Assembly: GCA_021776795.1 (NCBI GenBank) | Contig: JAJFFC010000008.1 | Coordinates: 378,738 to 442,737 of the forward strand | Reading direction: 5' to 3' | Length of the DNA stretch: 64,000 nt | Source: Planctomycetota bacterium | Lineage (GTDB): Bacteria > Planctomycetota > UBA1135 | Shown here: positions 16,987 through 27,463 of the stretch, piece after piece | How the letters are laid out: every line of letters starts with the position of its first letter | Position numbering within the stretch: position 1 is the stretch's first letter | Made by a program: the position numbers and the translations under genes | The notes under the pieces: model-generated | The model's database searches: none | The model's input: the letters and a program-made list of their open reading frames with translations, nothing else | What the model was told of the DNA's origin: nothing

Positions 16987-19508
16987 AGTTCGTCAAGATT
17001 TAGCACCAGCGAAAGCGGCTGGCCAAGTTCAAGCAAGTAAGACTTCGATTGGAAATGCAGTTCGAATTGATGAGTCTCTAAATTCCATCGCCACAGGAAC
17101 AGGTGGTATTCGCCCGGCACTAACCCAACAACCTGGACATCTTCTTGGACATCTCCCTGCTGAAGCACGATATGGGCCTCACCCATGCCGGCAAAATGTC
17201 GATATTGGTCGCCAACCAACCCTAGGTCGGCAACAGGCACCAATTGCAGCTGATAATTTTCCTTTGACGCGCCTTCCTCGCGCGTGAGCTGGACCGAGGC
17301 TAGCGAAAAAGCTGGAATCTCAATGGAGTGCTCTAGGACACTTGCCGGCAGGGGATAATTACCGAGCCATGGCCCTAGCCAGACAGAGATACTTACTGCT
17401 TCTTGTGGCAGTCCCTCTAGAAGATAGCTCCCATCTTCTTGCACTCGAGAGGATACGGATTCCAACTCACCACCAAATCGAACGAAGCAATCGGACTGCA
17501 ATCGATTGTCTGAATCGGTAATCCACAGCCGAACTGATCTTGCCTCGCTAAGCGTAATCTTGACTGGATCGTCGTCGGCGAGCGGGACGGGAATAGCCTC
17601 TGCCCAATAAAGACCGTATCGTTCATGGCGAACACTTAAGCGTATTGATTCTGTGCCAACGCCTTCCTGGGTAAAGGAGCCGTCAGATTGCGAATAGAGG
17701 CCAAGTCCATGGCCCTCATCTTTAGTCCATAGCTGGACCAACGCTCCGGGAACCGCTTCGCCATGCTCATTGACGACTATGCCGCGAAAGGATTGAGGAC
17801 CCTGCTCCAGGACCAGAACCAATTCTCGAAGCTCGCCACCCTGTAAATAAACTGGGATATCCACCAGCTTATTGCCGATCGCATCAAGCAGGTAAATGCG
17901 AAAATCTTTATTCGCCGATAGCCCCCAAATATCTAGAGGACTTCCATCGCTTGGTAGTTGGAATTCTTTTCCCTCGCCATCCTTGCCGCTATAGCCTCCA
18001 CCAATACGCAAACCCATTCTCCTTCGTAGGCCATCGGCATAACTCCGGCCTTTACCGCCAAGAAGTGCAAAGAGAGGGCCTTGATCCGTGTGAACCAGCA
18101 ATCTTAGGGAAGACAAATCGGTGTTAGCTGGAAAGTCAAACTTGATGCGTAAACTGGGTGCTTTTTGGAGCCGAAAGGTCAACCTCTCTGGAGTGCCATC
18201 CTCGAGTTCGATGCTAGTAAAGGCATAACCCACAGCCCCACAAGTCACCACAGAATGGTTATCGCCGAGAAAAACCGTGCCCTGTCCTTGCGCGTTGGTC
18301 GGCTCCGAAGGAATACCGGCGCTGGCATATGCGCCTGCAATAGGATTTCCGCTTTCATCTAGTGCGGCAAAGGGAATCCCCTTAATGGCCGCCAAAGGAA
18401 TCTCACCTAGGTCCCAAGGGTCACTGAGCGAACTCAAATCAATTTTCACCGATCGACTATTGCCACCGGACTTCACTGGCGATCCTACGTATAGTCGGAG
18501 TTTGGCTGAGATTGGACCTGTAGGCACCTCTCCCGAAATCCAAGCTAGGTAAGTTTCCGTGTTGGACGGAGTGAGGTTCAAGATGAACTCTCCTCGTTCG
18601 TCACTCGAGGCATTGATTACCCTCGCCGCTCTATCTAGTGGGAAGGAAATTGAGCCGCTAATATTTACATCGCCAACCCCTACCCTGCCTTGGGGTGTAA
18701 CTACTTTCCCATGGAATCGAGGGATAGCTACAGCTTCAAGGGTTAAATATGGTGGAATTTTTTCCAGCTCAACCTTATTTGGTCGCTTGACGCTACCTAC
18801 TGGGAGAGAGCTGACTAACAGGTATTCTGGTGAAAGTTCTAGTGAGCCACTCCAATCATCTGGCAAATTGACAAAACGAAATGAACCGTCTTTCTCTGGT
18901 TTTACATAAGATCTTCGGACGTAAACGCCAGCGTTGGCTAAGTGGTACCCAATATCATCTGAGAAGCCGGGAGATGGGACCGAATCAGTTCGCATGATTA
19001 CGCTGTAATCCGCTGGAATCCTATCCGGAAGAAGAATACGGCCAACAATCTCACGATTTCCCTGAATAACAAACTCGGCTTTCCCTTGGGAGAAGTCTGC
19101 CTTGCCAAACTGCGCCAACGAATTCGGCAGAACAACGGCAAATCCTCCCTCCCCGGCAGAAAGAGGAAAGGAGACAACCCCTTCTTCATTCGTATGGTTT
19201 GGACCGAAAATTTCTTCCCCAATCCAAACCCACACACTGACCGCAGATTGGGGGCGGTGTTCGGAGTCAATGACTTTCAAGTGCCAAGACTGTTCTCTTC
19301 CTTCGGGAAAAATGCCCCCATTCTCTAAGGCGGTTCGCTCCACAGATTCGTGAGAGCCCAATTCTCGATTCTGGCTAGCAGAGGAAAGGTCTTCACTCAA
19401 AACGGTACCTTTCTCTATGGTTTTCGAAGTGTGACAGCCGTCAGCCAAGAACAACCAAATCAAAAGGGCAAATAAGACCAAGGACGTCAAGGAGAGAAAG
19501 GCGCGCAT
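16983..19508 (-). CDS. Large secreted/anchored protein with CarboxypepD_reg-like repeats, tandem copy B
   Basis: Homologous along its length to copy A, e.g. DLSSLSDPWDLGEIPLAAIKGIPFAALDESGNPIAGAYA vs DLSSFDNPWDLGDLALSRVVDRPFRVLDEHGNGIGGAMA; N-terminal hydrophobic segment. Confidence 0.85.
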   Translation of the reverse strand: MRAFLSLTSLVLFALLIWLFLADGCHTSKTIEKGTVLSEDLSSASQNRELGSHESVERTALENGGIFPEGREQSWHLKVIDSEHRPQSAVSVWVWIGEEIFGPNHTNEEGVVSFPLSAGEGGFAVVLPNSLAQFGKADFSQGKAEFVIQGNREIVGRILLPDRIPADYSVIMRTDSVPSPGFSDDIGYHLANAGVYVRRSYVKPEKDGSFRFVNLPDDWSGSLELSPEYLLVSSLPVGSVKRPNKVELEKIPPYLTLEAVAIPRFHGKVVTPQGRVGVGDVNISGSISFPLDRAARVINASSDERGEFILNLTPSNTETYLAWISGEVPTGPISAKLRLYVGSPVKSGGNSRSVKIDLSSLSDPWDLGEIPLAAIKGIPFAALDESGNPIAGAYASAGIPSEPTNAQGQGTVFLGDNHSVVTCGAVGYAFTSIELEDGTPERLTFRLQKAPSLRIKFDFPANTDLSSLRLLVHTDQGPLFALLGGKGRSYADGLRRRMGLRIGGGYSGKDGEGKEFQLPSDGSPLDIWGLSANKDFRIYLLDAIGNKLVDIPVYLQGGELRELVLVLEQGPQSFRGIVVNEHGEAVPGALVQLWTKDEGHGLGLYSQSDGSFTQEGVGTESIRLSVRHERYGLYWAEAIPVPLADDDPVKITLSEARSVRLWITDSDNRLQSDCFVRFGGELESVSSRVQEDGSYLLEGLPQEAVSISVWLGPWLGNYPLPASVLEHSIEIPAFSLASVQLTREEGASKENYQLQLVPVADLGLVGDQYRHFAGMGEAHIVLQQGDVQEDVQVVGLVPGEYHLFLWRWNLETHQFELHFQSKSYLLELGQPLSLVLNLDEL

Positions 19509-19553
19509 GAAAGGAAAATCGGAGTCAGCTTGAATCTTAGCATAACGATGTGA

Positions 19554-19607
19554 ACTGCTAAGGTGCAGGAATGGATAGCAAGCACTCCCGACGGGGGCTG
19601 ATTAGCC
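19554..19607 (+). repeat. Boundary block 2, copy 2 (intact locus)
   Basis: 53/54 identical to 16746-16799. Confidence 0.95.
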
Positions 19608-19936
19608 CGGCACTTCTTCTGGTTGGCCTGACCGCAACCGGCGCCTTCGCCCTGGGGCAACGCGCGAGTCAGAAAGCGCAAGATCCGGCACCGCCCAATC
19701 CTGCGGCGCAACGCATCGAAATGATCCAAAGCTTGCGCTCGATGGAAGCTTCCTTCGCCAAGATGGAAGCGAACATGGAACTACAAACCAAGAGTTTGCA
19801 ACAACTCGAGCGCATCAATGGTGCCCTGCTGCGTTTGGTCCATCAACAGGTCACCCCGGTAGAGAGCAACCCCCATGTCATCCCGCATGGGGTGCCCGGC
19901 CCGCCCAATGGCGGCGAGATCAACGGCCCGCGCTAG
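19571..19936 (+). CDS. Hypothetical protein, N-terminal TM/signal plus coiled coil
   Basis: MDSKHSRRGLISPALLLVGLTATGAFALG...IEMIQSLRSMEASFAKMEANMELQTKSLQQLERINGALLRLV. Confidence 0.72.
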   Translation: MDSKHSRRGLISPALLLVGLTATGAFALGQRASQKAQDPAPPNPAAQRIEMIQSLRSMEASFAKMEANMELQTKSLQQLERINGALLRLVHQQVTPVESNPHVIPHGVPGPPNGGEINGPR

Positions 19937-21384
19937 CGCGGAATGCGTTGCAGGGTGTAATACGCCTCTGCATGCAGAAGGGTTTCACCTTCTTGGGCGA
20001 ACAAGTCTTGTACGTGAAGCTCGTGAACATAGCCTTCGCGCAAATCGCTCGTCGGAATGAAAAGTTCCATGCCATCTTCACTGAGCTGAAGAGCGCCAAT
20101 CTCTAAGGCTTTACGGTCCATTTCGTCACTACCGTAGGCACTGTGCAGCTCGTAGGTGTAACTCTCGATCTGCATCGATGGCGGAGAGGCTGCAAATCGC
20201 TTGCGATCCACTGCCTTCGTTAGGAAAAGACGGAAGCCCTTGGGCTCGACCTTCATTTCACGAATCTCGAAGGGTACGACGCCACTCCAACTCAGTTTCT
20301 GCAGGCCAAAGCCTTCCTGGCCCAATGAAGGCCAGCCGCGGTCGGACATGCCAATCCAGAAGCCTCCATCGGGAGCTTGGCTCACGCGAATCACCCCTGC
20401 GGCCAATCCCTTGCGGAAGGGGTAACAAGCACCTTGCCACACGCCGTTGACTTGTTCCAAAGTCACGCGCATAACCGAAGCTTGGTATTGATCGCCGACG
20501 AAGAGTTGTCCGGCGAACGGCCCCATGGAGCCCTTCGTATCCCAAGCCATGCCACTCGGCGAACGCCCCATCTTGTCGTAGGGAAACCAAACCGCCGGAA
20601 GTTGGAAGTGTGGGATGTACTCCGGCACCTCGGGCATGAGCATACCGTCAGGGTTTTCGCCCGGGTACTTCACTCGCGACTGTGGCAGTGCGGCAGACTT
20701 GATTCCGAAAGGGTGGCCGTGGTAATCGCCTTTGCGCAACACGGCCAACTTGCTCGCGCCGCACCACTCGCCTTGGTTGTCGGTGTAGAACATGTCGCCC
20801 CAAGGGCTCAGCTCAATCCCTGCAGGCGAGCGCAACCCGGCAACCATCGGCTCCATCGGCTGGCCTTCCTGGATGCGAAGGGCCCAGCCGCGCCAAGGCT
20901 TATGACCGAAGGATTCTGTGCCAAAGGCGCGGTTGGTGGTGATCCACCAATTGCCCTCGGCGTCCGGACGTGGACCAAAGTTGTACTCGTGATAATTGCC
21001 GCTGATGTCCCAATCGTCGTTGACGACTTCGAAGTCATCGGCGCGACCGTCCTTGTCTTGGTCACGAATGCGCATGAGTGCGCCGCGCGTGGCGGTGTAC
21101 ACCCATTCCCCCTGTTGCCACAAGCCGAGCGGTTCTTGCAAACCGTCGGTCCACAACGTGAAGGCAGGCTCCTCGCTGGAGGCGGCGCTGATATGCCAGA
21201 TTTCTCCGCGACGAGTGCAGACCAAGAGTTGGTCATTGGGCAAGGGCAAGAGCCCACCAACTTCCATTTCGATTTCCTCTGGCAGCGCAACTGTTTGCAC
21301 CTCGTAGACATCGGCCTCCTGCAACTGGGCGGGGGCTTCAGCCAACGGCAAACACAGCAAGCTCAATAAGGGGGTGATCACCAT
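19933..21384 (-). CDS. PQQ-type/L-sorbosone dehydrogenase-like beta-propeller protein
   Basis: LPLPNDQLLVCTRRGEIWHISAASSEEPAFTLWTDGLQEPLGL...GLRSPAGIELSPWGDMFYTDNQGEWCGASKLAVLRKGDYHGHPFG...FVGDQYQASVMRVTLEQV. Confidence 0.8.
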   Translation of the reverse strand: MVITPLLSLLCLPLAEAPAQLQEADVYEVQTVALPEEIEMEVGGLLPLPNDQLLVCTRRGEIWHISAASSEEPAFTLWTDGLQEPLGLWQQGEWVYTATRGALMRIRDQDKDGRADDFEVVNDDWDISGNYHEYNFGPRPDAEGNWWITTNRAFGTESFGHKPWRGWALRIQEGQPMEPMVAGLRSPAGIELSPWGDMFYTDNQGEWCGASKLAVLRKGDYHGHPFGIKSAALPQSRVKYPGENPDGMLMPEVPEYIPHFQLPAVWFPYDKMGRSPSGMAWDTKGSMGPFAGQLFVGDQYQASVMRVTLEQVNGVWQGACYPFRKGLAAGVIRVSQAPDGGFWIGMSDRGWPSLGQEGFGLQKLSWSGVVPFEIREMKVEPKGFRLFLTKAVDRKRFAASPPSMQIESYTYELHSAYGSDEMDRKALEIGALQLSEDGMELFIPTSDLREGYVHELHVQDLFAQEGETLLHAEAYYTLQRIPR

Positions 21385-23999
21385 GACAAATCCTCCTGGA
21401 GTTGAGCCACAAAGAGCTCTCCTTCACGCACCAAGGTCACCGGCTCCCACGGCAAGTTGCTGCTGCGGCGTAGGTGCTGCCAGTACAACCCAGGCAAGTC
21501 CTCCGTGCTCTCCAAGGAAAACTCGCGGCGGAATATCGTGCCGTAAGCCGTCAACACCGGGTAGATCTTTTCTTCGACCATCAATGGCCCCCATTGATAA
21601 CGGAAAGTGGGATGGCCGAGAGCATCGCGCCGATGTCCCAGCATGCGCCACCCGGCTTCCTTGCCAGCCAACTCAGGCCAATCTTGGTCTTCCTCGAGGA
21701 AGGCAAAGGCCGGCCCCGGCGGAAGGTCAAAGACATCGGTACCTGCCGGTTTCTCTAGCTGACCGGCGCGGCCATTCCAGGTGCCCGAGGTACGCATGAA
21801 GTCTCCCCGCCAAACTTTGGCCAAGCGTACGTTGTGCTCATCGAAAGCTAAGTGCACCCGCTCGGGGAAGCCAACGGTCAGAACTCTGGCACTGAGACCT
21901 TGTAGGAAAGTGCCGAAGTACAGCGGCCTGTCAGTGGGCACCAGTAAGTCGTCATCACCATCGACGACGAGCCCCTTAGGCAGCGGTGCACTGACTCCCA
22001 TGGATAGGTAAGTCCAAAGCGCAGGAATCTGGACATCGGCCTGGCCATCGCCAAACTTGGTGAGGCCGGAAACACCTTGTTCATTCCAGAACACCGGCAT
22101 GCGCGTTTGCTTGCGAAACTGATGCGGATCACGCATCCAAGCCTCGAACCATTCCGGACGCAAGCGCTCCTGCGTCGTGACTAAATCCAAGCCTTGAATG
22201 CCAGCGGAGCGATGCCCAGCAAACTGATGACAACTGACGCAGGCAAAACCCTCGATTCCCGTAAGCTGCTGCCCCAGTGTGACCATCTCTGGCCGGAACT
22301 CCTGCGCGGGCTTTGCCACAGGCGGAGGTGCTAAATGCTGCAAAGAACTTAGGGTTCGTTTCCCTCCAACACTGTTGTAGTTGGGCATGCGGGTGCGCAT
22401 ATAGGGGCGGACACTGGCTCCCTCGAGGAGGACTTCCTCCAGCCAGTCGGGCTGCAACTTTGCGGAGACACCGTGCAAAGACGGCGGCACTCTGCCCTCG
22501 TCGCCGAAATCTCCTTCACCCTGGAATCTTTGGTATTGCGCAGAGCTAGGACCACCAAGCCCGGGCCACTCATGACAGGCCGTGCAGTTTTGCGTTTTGA
22601 TCTGCAGATCTGCCAAATCCTGATGGTTGCGGGCCCGCGTGAGTTGATGGGGATTCTCCACCGCGAAGGCCAACAACGCCCGCTCTTCTTCGGTCCAGGT
22701 GTACTGCGGAACCAAAGGCTCGGGAGTCTCGGACAGACACCCCTGGCCAGAACTCAACTTGCCCCATTGCGGCGCTCGTGGATTTGACATGTGAGTACTG
22801 CCTTCGTGGCACTGATTGCAACGAAGCTTTTGGTACCAGCTACTTCCGTGGCCTGGGTCCCCTTCGAGTCCAGTTCCGGAAATCGGTATGGGGCGAAAGG
22901 CTTTGCCAAGGTGAGTCAGGGCGTCAGCACCAAAGGGATGGTCTTCACCATCTGGTTGAATCCATCCGGCCTCCAAACTGGCATCGCCACTGTTCTCGTA
23001 GTACTCCAGGCGAAACTCGTGTGGGCCTTGCTCCAGATCCAGAGTCGTTTGGTGTCGCGTATGGGATTGATTGACGCGCGCATCGAGCACGACTTCGCCA
23101 TCGATCAGCAAGCGATTGCCGTCGTCGGAACCGACATAAACGGTGTATTCACCCGCTTCCTTCACTTGCCAGGTTCCGGTGAAGAGAATTCCGTAGCGAT
23201 CTTGGCGGCCACCATATTCCTCATGCAAGGAAACTGCGGACCCTTCGGCAAACACACTTTCTATATCCCAGTTCGGGCCATTGCCGACGCCATCCCAAGC
23301 GTAAGCTCTCCACCTCAATCCTGGCAGTTCTTCAAATCCTCCATAACCTGCCTGTTCGCGAAGCAGCCATGCGGATAGAGCAAAGGCTTCGTCTTCGCTC
23401 AAATGCATATCTGGCATCAAGGAGTTGGGCCAAGTCAACGAGGGCGTCAGCAATTGATTCTGTAACTGCTTGACGGATGTTCGGCGCGCTAGGGAGCGGT
23501 CCGCAAAGGCATCCTCATGACAGGCCATGCAACCCACCTCCGCAAACAGGCGTTCTCCTTCGAGAACTTGTTCCGGTGTGACTTCGGTTCCACTCGAGTC
23601 AAAGGAGTTGTCACCTTCTAAAAGGTAGGCACGCAAATCTGCGGCAGCCTGTTGGCGCTCCTCTTCGGGCAAGCCCTCCAGCATGGACGGCATGCGTGTG
23701 CCGGGGCGGAGCGATTGGGGGTCGAGCAACCAAGCCTCGACCCAATCTGGCTGCGAGAAGTTACTAATCCGGATGTCTGGGCCATACAGTTCAGGGAACA
23801 ACTCTTGCTTCTTGGGCTCCCGATGGCAGGTCAAACACTGATCGCGAGCGACCAACCAATCTAGTTGCAGGGAATCTTGGCGCGAAAGCTCACGCGGTAA
23901 ACCTGGCTCTTGGGCGAGAAGCGGAACCGTTGCCATGGCCGCCGCGACAACAGAAAAGCCACACAGCGGCCAGATGCGGCTGCTTAGAACGCCAGCCAT
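21378..23999 (-). CDS. Multihaem (five CxxCH) cytochrome c protein with PA14 domain
   Basis: CLTCH, CMACH, CNQCH, CTACH, CVSCH; PA14-like FTGTWQVKEAGEYTVYVGSDDGNRLLIDGEVVLDARVNQSHTRHQTTLDLEQGPHEFRLEYYENSGDASLEAGW. Start trimmed to MAGVLSSRIWPL at 23999. Confidence 0.88.
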   Translation of the reverse strand: MAGVLSSRIWPLCGFSVVAAAMATVPLLAQEPGLPRELSRQDSLQLDWLVARDQCLTCHREPKKQELFPELYGPDIRISNFSQPDWVEAWLLDPQSLRPGTRMPSMLEGLPEEERQQAAADLRAYLLEGDNSFDSSGTEVTPEQVLEGERLFAEVGCMACHEDAFADRSLARRTSVKQLQNQLLTPSLTWPNSLMPDMHLSEDEAFALSAWLLREQAGYGGFEELPGLRWRAYAWDGVGNGPNWDIESVFAEGSAVSLHEEYGGRQDRYGILFTGTWQVKEAGEYTVYVGSDDGNRLLIDGEVVLDARVNQSHTRHQTTLDLEQGPHEFRLEYYENSGDASLEAGWIQPDGEDHPFGADALTHLGKAFRPIPISGTGLEGDPGHGSSWYQKLRCNQCHEGSTHMSNPRAPQWGKLSSGQGCLSETPEPLVPQYTWTEEERALLAFAVENPHQLTRARNHQDLADLQIKTQNCTACHEWPGLGGPSSAQYQRFQGEGDFGDEGRVPPSLHGVSAKLQPDWLEEVLLEGASVRPYMRTRMPNYNSVGGKRTLSSLQHLAPPPVAKPAQEFRPEMVTLGQQLTGIEGFACVSCHQFAGHRSAGIQGLDLVTTQERLRPEWFEAWMRDPHQFRKQTRMPVFWNEQGVSGLTKFGDGQADVQIPALWTYLSMGVSAPLPKGLVVDGDDDLLVPTDRPLYFGTFLQGLSARVLTVGFPERVHLAFDEHNVRLAKVWRGDFMRTSGTWNGRAGQLEKPAGTDVFDLPPGPAFAFLEEDQDWPELAGKEAGWRMLGHRRDALGHPTFRYQWGPLMVEEKIYPVLTAYGTIFRREFSLESTEDLPGLYWQHLRRSSNLPWEPVTLVREGELFVAQLQEDLSW

Positions 24000-25144
24000 G
24001 ATTCTTGCTCGGCGCTGGCGACGACCTTCTCGATGAAGCGCACGCCACGCACGCCGTCGGCCACGGTCGGGAAGGGTGCTTCGGGCAACTGTTGGCCACG
24101 GACGGCGTCGGCGAAGTTGCGATAGAGATTGGCAAAGCCTTCGAGGTAACCCTCGGGGTGCCCCGCCGGCAAACGGGTCATGCCGGCCGCTGTGGCGCCG
24201 ACATAGGCATTGCCGGGGCGACGCCATTCCATGGCGCCATCTTTGTGGAAGATGCGCAACTCATTCGGGTGCTCCTGCTCCCAAGCAATGCCTCCCGCCG
24301 TGCCAAAGATGCGCAAGCTAAGGGCGTTTTCCTGGCCAGTGCACACTTGGCTTGCGGCCAAGGAGCCGCTGGCACCATTGCCGAATTCAAGCAGAACCAT
24401 GGTGTCGTCGTCGACGGCGCGCGTGGGCACAAAACTCTGGCGCCGACCCAGCAAACGTGAAACGCGTTCGCCACTGACATGCTCGGCAAGCTGGAAGGCA
24501 TGGGTGCCGATGTCACCCAGCGCGCCTCCAGGGCCACTGCGTGCTGGATCGGTGCGCCAACTCGCCTGCTTCTGGCCATCGTCTTCAATCGGATCGACCA
24601 ACCAGCCCTGGAGGTATTCGACAAAAATCTTCTGCACCTTGCCAATCCCGCCGCTGCGCACCAACTCGCGCGCTTCGCGAATCATCGGGTAGCCGGTGTA
24701 GTTGTGCGTGAGCGCAAACACCTTGCCGCTCTCCTTCACCGCCTGCTCCAACTCCTCGGCCAAAGCACTGGTGATGGTCAGCGGCTTATCGCAAATCACG
24801 TGAAATCCCGCCTGCAGAGCCGCCATGGCAGGAGCATGGTGCATATGGTTTGGCGTAACAATGCTGACGGCTTCGATGCGCTGTTCCGCCGGCAGCGCCG
24901 CTTCCTGTTGCAGCATGTCTTCCCAACTGCCATAGACGCGCGAGGGGTCTAGTCCCAACTCTTGCCCACCTTGGCGGCTCTTTTCCGGATCGGAGCTTAA
25001 TGCCCCTGCCACCAACTGGCAACGCCCGTCCATCGCCAAAGCCATGCGGTGCACGCCACCGATAAAGGCACCCGGACCGCCTCCAATCATGCCGATGCGC
25101 ACGGCTTGTGAGCCACCGGCAGTCGAAGAAGCCTCAATGCTCAT
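23984..25144 (-). CDS. Gfo/Idh/MocA family oxidoreductase
   Basis: AVRIGMIGGGPGAFIGGVHRMAL...VSIVTPNHMHHAPAMAALQAGFHVICDKPLTIT...DIGTHAFQLAEHVSG. Confidence 0.92.
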   Translation of the reverse strand: MSIEASSTAGGSQAVRIGMIGGGPGAFIGGVHRMALAMDGRCQLVAGALSSDPEKSRQGGQELGLDPSRVYGSWEDMLQQEAALPAEQRIEAVSIVTPNHMHHAPAMAALQAGFHVICDKPLTITSALAEELEQAVKESGKVFALTHNYTGYPMIREARELVRSGGIGKVQKIFVEYLQGWLVDPIEDDGQKQASWRTDPARSGPGGALGDIGTHAFQLAEHVSGERVSRLLGRRQSFVPTRAVDDDTMVLLEFGNGASGSLAASQVCTGQENALSLRIFGTAGGIAWEQEHPNELRIFHKDGAMEWRRPGNAYVGATAAGMTRLPAGHPEGYLEGFANLYRNFADAVRGQQLPEAPFPTVADGVRGVRFIEKVVASAEQESWLAF

Positions 25145-26199
25145 CGATCTAAGCCCAAAATGCGACGGTTGGCCTCACGACCGCTGCCCGAATCGGCAAA
25201 GTCATCAAAAGAGGAGCTCGCAACCGGAATGATGTGGTCGGCGATGAACTGCGCGCCCTCGGCAGCGCCAACTAAGTTGTCTTTGTAAGCGCATTCCCAT
25301 TCCAACACGGCCCAGCCGTCGAAATTGTAATTGGCTAGTTTGGTAAAGATGGAGATGAAATCGGTTTGGCCATCGCCCAGAGAGCGGAAACGCCCGGCGC
25401 GGTCCTGCCAATCTTGGTATCCGCCATACACACCAACGCGGCCATCACACACCAACTCGGCATCTTTGACGTGGAACATTTTGATGCGTTCGTGGTAGTG
25501 ATCGATAAAGGCCAGGTAATCCAAACCCTGCAACACAAAGTGACTCGGGTCGTACAAGATGTTCGCGCGCGGATGATGATCGACACCATCTAAGAATCGC
25601 TCCCAAGTCACGCCGTCGTGCAAATCTTCGCCGGGGTGAATCTCGAAGCACAAGTCCACGCCGCAGTCTTCGGCGACATCCAGCAAGGGGCGCCAGCGCC
25701 GGGCCAACTCAGCAAAGGCTTCGTCGACCAAACCGGCCGGCCGCGGCGGCCATGGGTACATATAGGGCCAGGCCAAGGCACCACTAAAGGTGACACTGGA
25801 GTCTAAGCCAAGATTGCGCGAAGCCAACAGGGACTTGCGCACCTGATCAATGCCCCACTCCATGCGTGCCTTGGGGTTGCCATGCACTTCCTTCGGCGCG
25901 AAGCCATCAAATAACTGGTCATAGGCTGGGTGCACCGCAACCAACTGCCCTTGTAAGTGCGTCGACAATTCGGTGGGTTCCACACCAAAAGCCGCCATCT
26001 TGCCGCGATATTCCTCGCAATAATCCTTAGAGGTTGCCGCTAAATCCAGATCAATCGCGTTGGCATCCCAGGTCGGAACTTGGACTCCGCAAAAGCCCAA
26101 ACCACCGGCCCATTCGGCCGCGCGCTCGTAATGATCGAAGGGTGGTTCGTCGCCCATGTACTGGGCAAGGAAAATGGCAGGGCCTTTCATGGTTTTCAT
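25141..26199 (-). CDS. Sugar phosphate isomerase/epimerase (AP-endonuclease-2-like TIM barrel)
   Basis: MKTMKGPAIFLAQYMGDEPPFDHYERAAEWAGGLGFCGVQVP...LCFEIHPGEDLHDG...ILYDPSHFVLQGLDYLAFIDHYHERIKMFHVKDAE; start trimmed to 26199. Confidence 0.88.
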   Translation of the reverse strand: MKTMKGPAIFLAQYMGDEPPFDHYERAAEWAGGLGFCGVQVPTWDANAIDLDLAATSKDYCEEYRGKMAAFGVEPTELSTHLQGQLVAVHPAYDQLFDGFAPKEVHGNPKARMEWGIDQVRKSLLASRNLGLDSSVTFSGALAWPYMYPWPPRPAGLVDEAFAELARRWRPLLDVAEDCGVDLCFEIHPGEDLHDGVTWERFLDGVDHHPRANILYDPSHFVLQGLDYLAFIDHYHERIKMFHVKDAELVCDGRVGVYGGYQDWQDRAGRFRSLGDGQTDFISIFTKLANYNFDGWAVLEWECAYKDNLVGAAEGAQFIADHIIPVASSSFDDFADSGSGREANRRILGLDR

Positions 26200-26275
26200 G
26201 ACAGACACGTTGTAGGTGACTCGCCGAGCCGCGTCTAGCCGCAACGCTATTCTGGCACGCAACCCCAGAAATTCT

Positions 26276-27463
26276 GTGACCGACCCCTTCGCCCCGACCC
26301 CTCGTGACCGCTTCACCTTCGGCCTATGGACCGTGGGCAACCCTGGCGCCGATCCCTTCGGCTCGCGCGTGCGCCCGAGCATCAGTCCGGTTGAGATTGT
26401 GCAGGGTTTGGCCAAGGCGGGCGCTTATGGCGTCAACCTGCATGACAATGATTTGGTGCCCTTTGACGCCAGCGCCAGTGAGCGCGACCGCATTGTGGCC
26501 GAGTTTCAAGCGGCACTAAAGGATTGCGGCATGAAAGTGCCGATGGCGACGACCAATCTGTTCAGCCATCCGGTGTTTCGCGATGGTGCGTTCACCGCTT
26601 CCGACCCCAAAGTGCGCGCCTTTGCCTTGCGCAAGGCCAAACACGCGATTGAGCTAGGTGTGGAGCTTGGTGCGTCTACGATTGTGTTCTGGGGTGGTCG
26701 CGAAGGCGTCGAATCCGACGCCGCACGTGACGCGCGCGATGCCATCCGTTGGTTCCGCGAATGCTTGGATTACCTCGGCGATTGGAGTCAAGCGCAGGAT
26801 TATCAACTGCGCTTCGCGCTCGAGGCCAAACCGAATGAGCCGCGCGGTGATATTTATCTGCCGACCACCGGCCACATGCTGCATTTCATCGAAACCTTAC
26901 GCAACAAAGATATGTGCGGCGTCAACCCGGAAGTGGCGCATGAAAACATGCCCGGCTTGAGCATGGTGCATGCGGTGGCGCAGGCGATGGAAGCCGACAA
27001 GCTGTTTCACATCGATCTGAACGCGCAGCGCATCGGCCGTTATGACCAAGATCTGCGCTTTGCCAGTGAAGATCTGAAGGGGGCCTTCTTTTTGGTGCGC
27101 TTACTTGAAGGCACCGGCGGTTATCCGCGCTATGAAGGCATGCGCCACTTCGATGCCCACGCCTACCGCACCGAAGACATCGACGGCGTGTGGGATTTCG
27201 CCCGCGGCTGCATGCGCAGCTATCGCATTTTGGCGGAGAAAGCGGCGGCCTTTGACCAAGATGCTGAGGTGCAAGAAATCTTGGCCGCGAATCATGCCGA
27301 TGCCGAGGACATCGGCGCTCTGACCGCCGCCTACTCGACCGAGTCCGACGCCGCGCTCGAAGCCCTCGACCTAGATCCCGATGCCCTCGCCGCACGCGGT
27401 CATCGGTATGAGCGCCTCGATCAACTCGCGATGGAGCACATCATGGGAGTGCGCCAAGGGTGA
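26276..27463 (+). CDS. xylA: Xylose isomerase (actinobacterial-type short form)
   Basis: From GTG 26276: (V)[28 protein letters not shown]...[13 protein letters not shown]...[22 protein letters not shown]...[10 protein letters not shown]. Confidence 0.92.
   Translation: MTDPFAPTPRDRFTFGLWTVGNPGADPFGSRVRPSISPVEIVQGLAKAGAYGVNLHDNDLVPFDASASERDRIVAEFQAALKDCGMKVPMATTNLFSHPVFRDGAFTASDPKVRAFALRKAKHAIELGVELGASTIVFWGGREGVESDAARDARDAIRWFRECLDYLGDWSQAQDYQLRFALEAKPNEPRGDIYLPTTGHMLHFIETLRNKDMCGVNPEVAHENMPGLSMVHAVAQAMEADKLFHIDLNAQRIGRYDQDLRFASEDLKGAFFLVRLLEGTGGYPRYEGMRHFDAHAYRTEDIDGVWDFARGCMRSYRILAEKAAAFDQDAEVQEILAANHADAEDIGALTAAYSTESDAALEALDLDPDALAARGHRYERLDQLAMEHIMGVRQG

Noticed and set aside
20377-21369. 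330-aa plus-strand ORF opposite the sorbosone-dehydrogenase-like gene
   Set aside because: Shadow ORF; the minus strand has a recognisable propeller enzyme with coupled neighbours.
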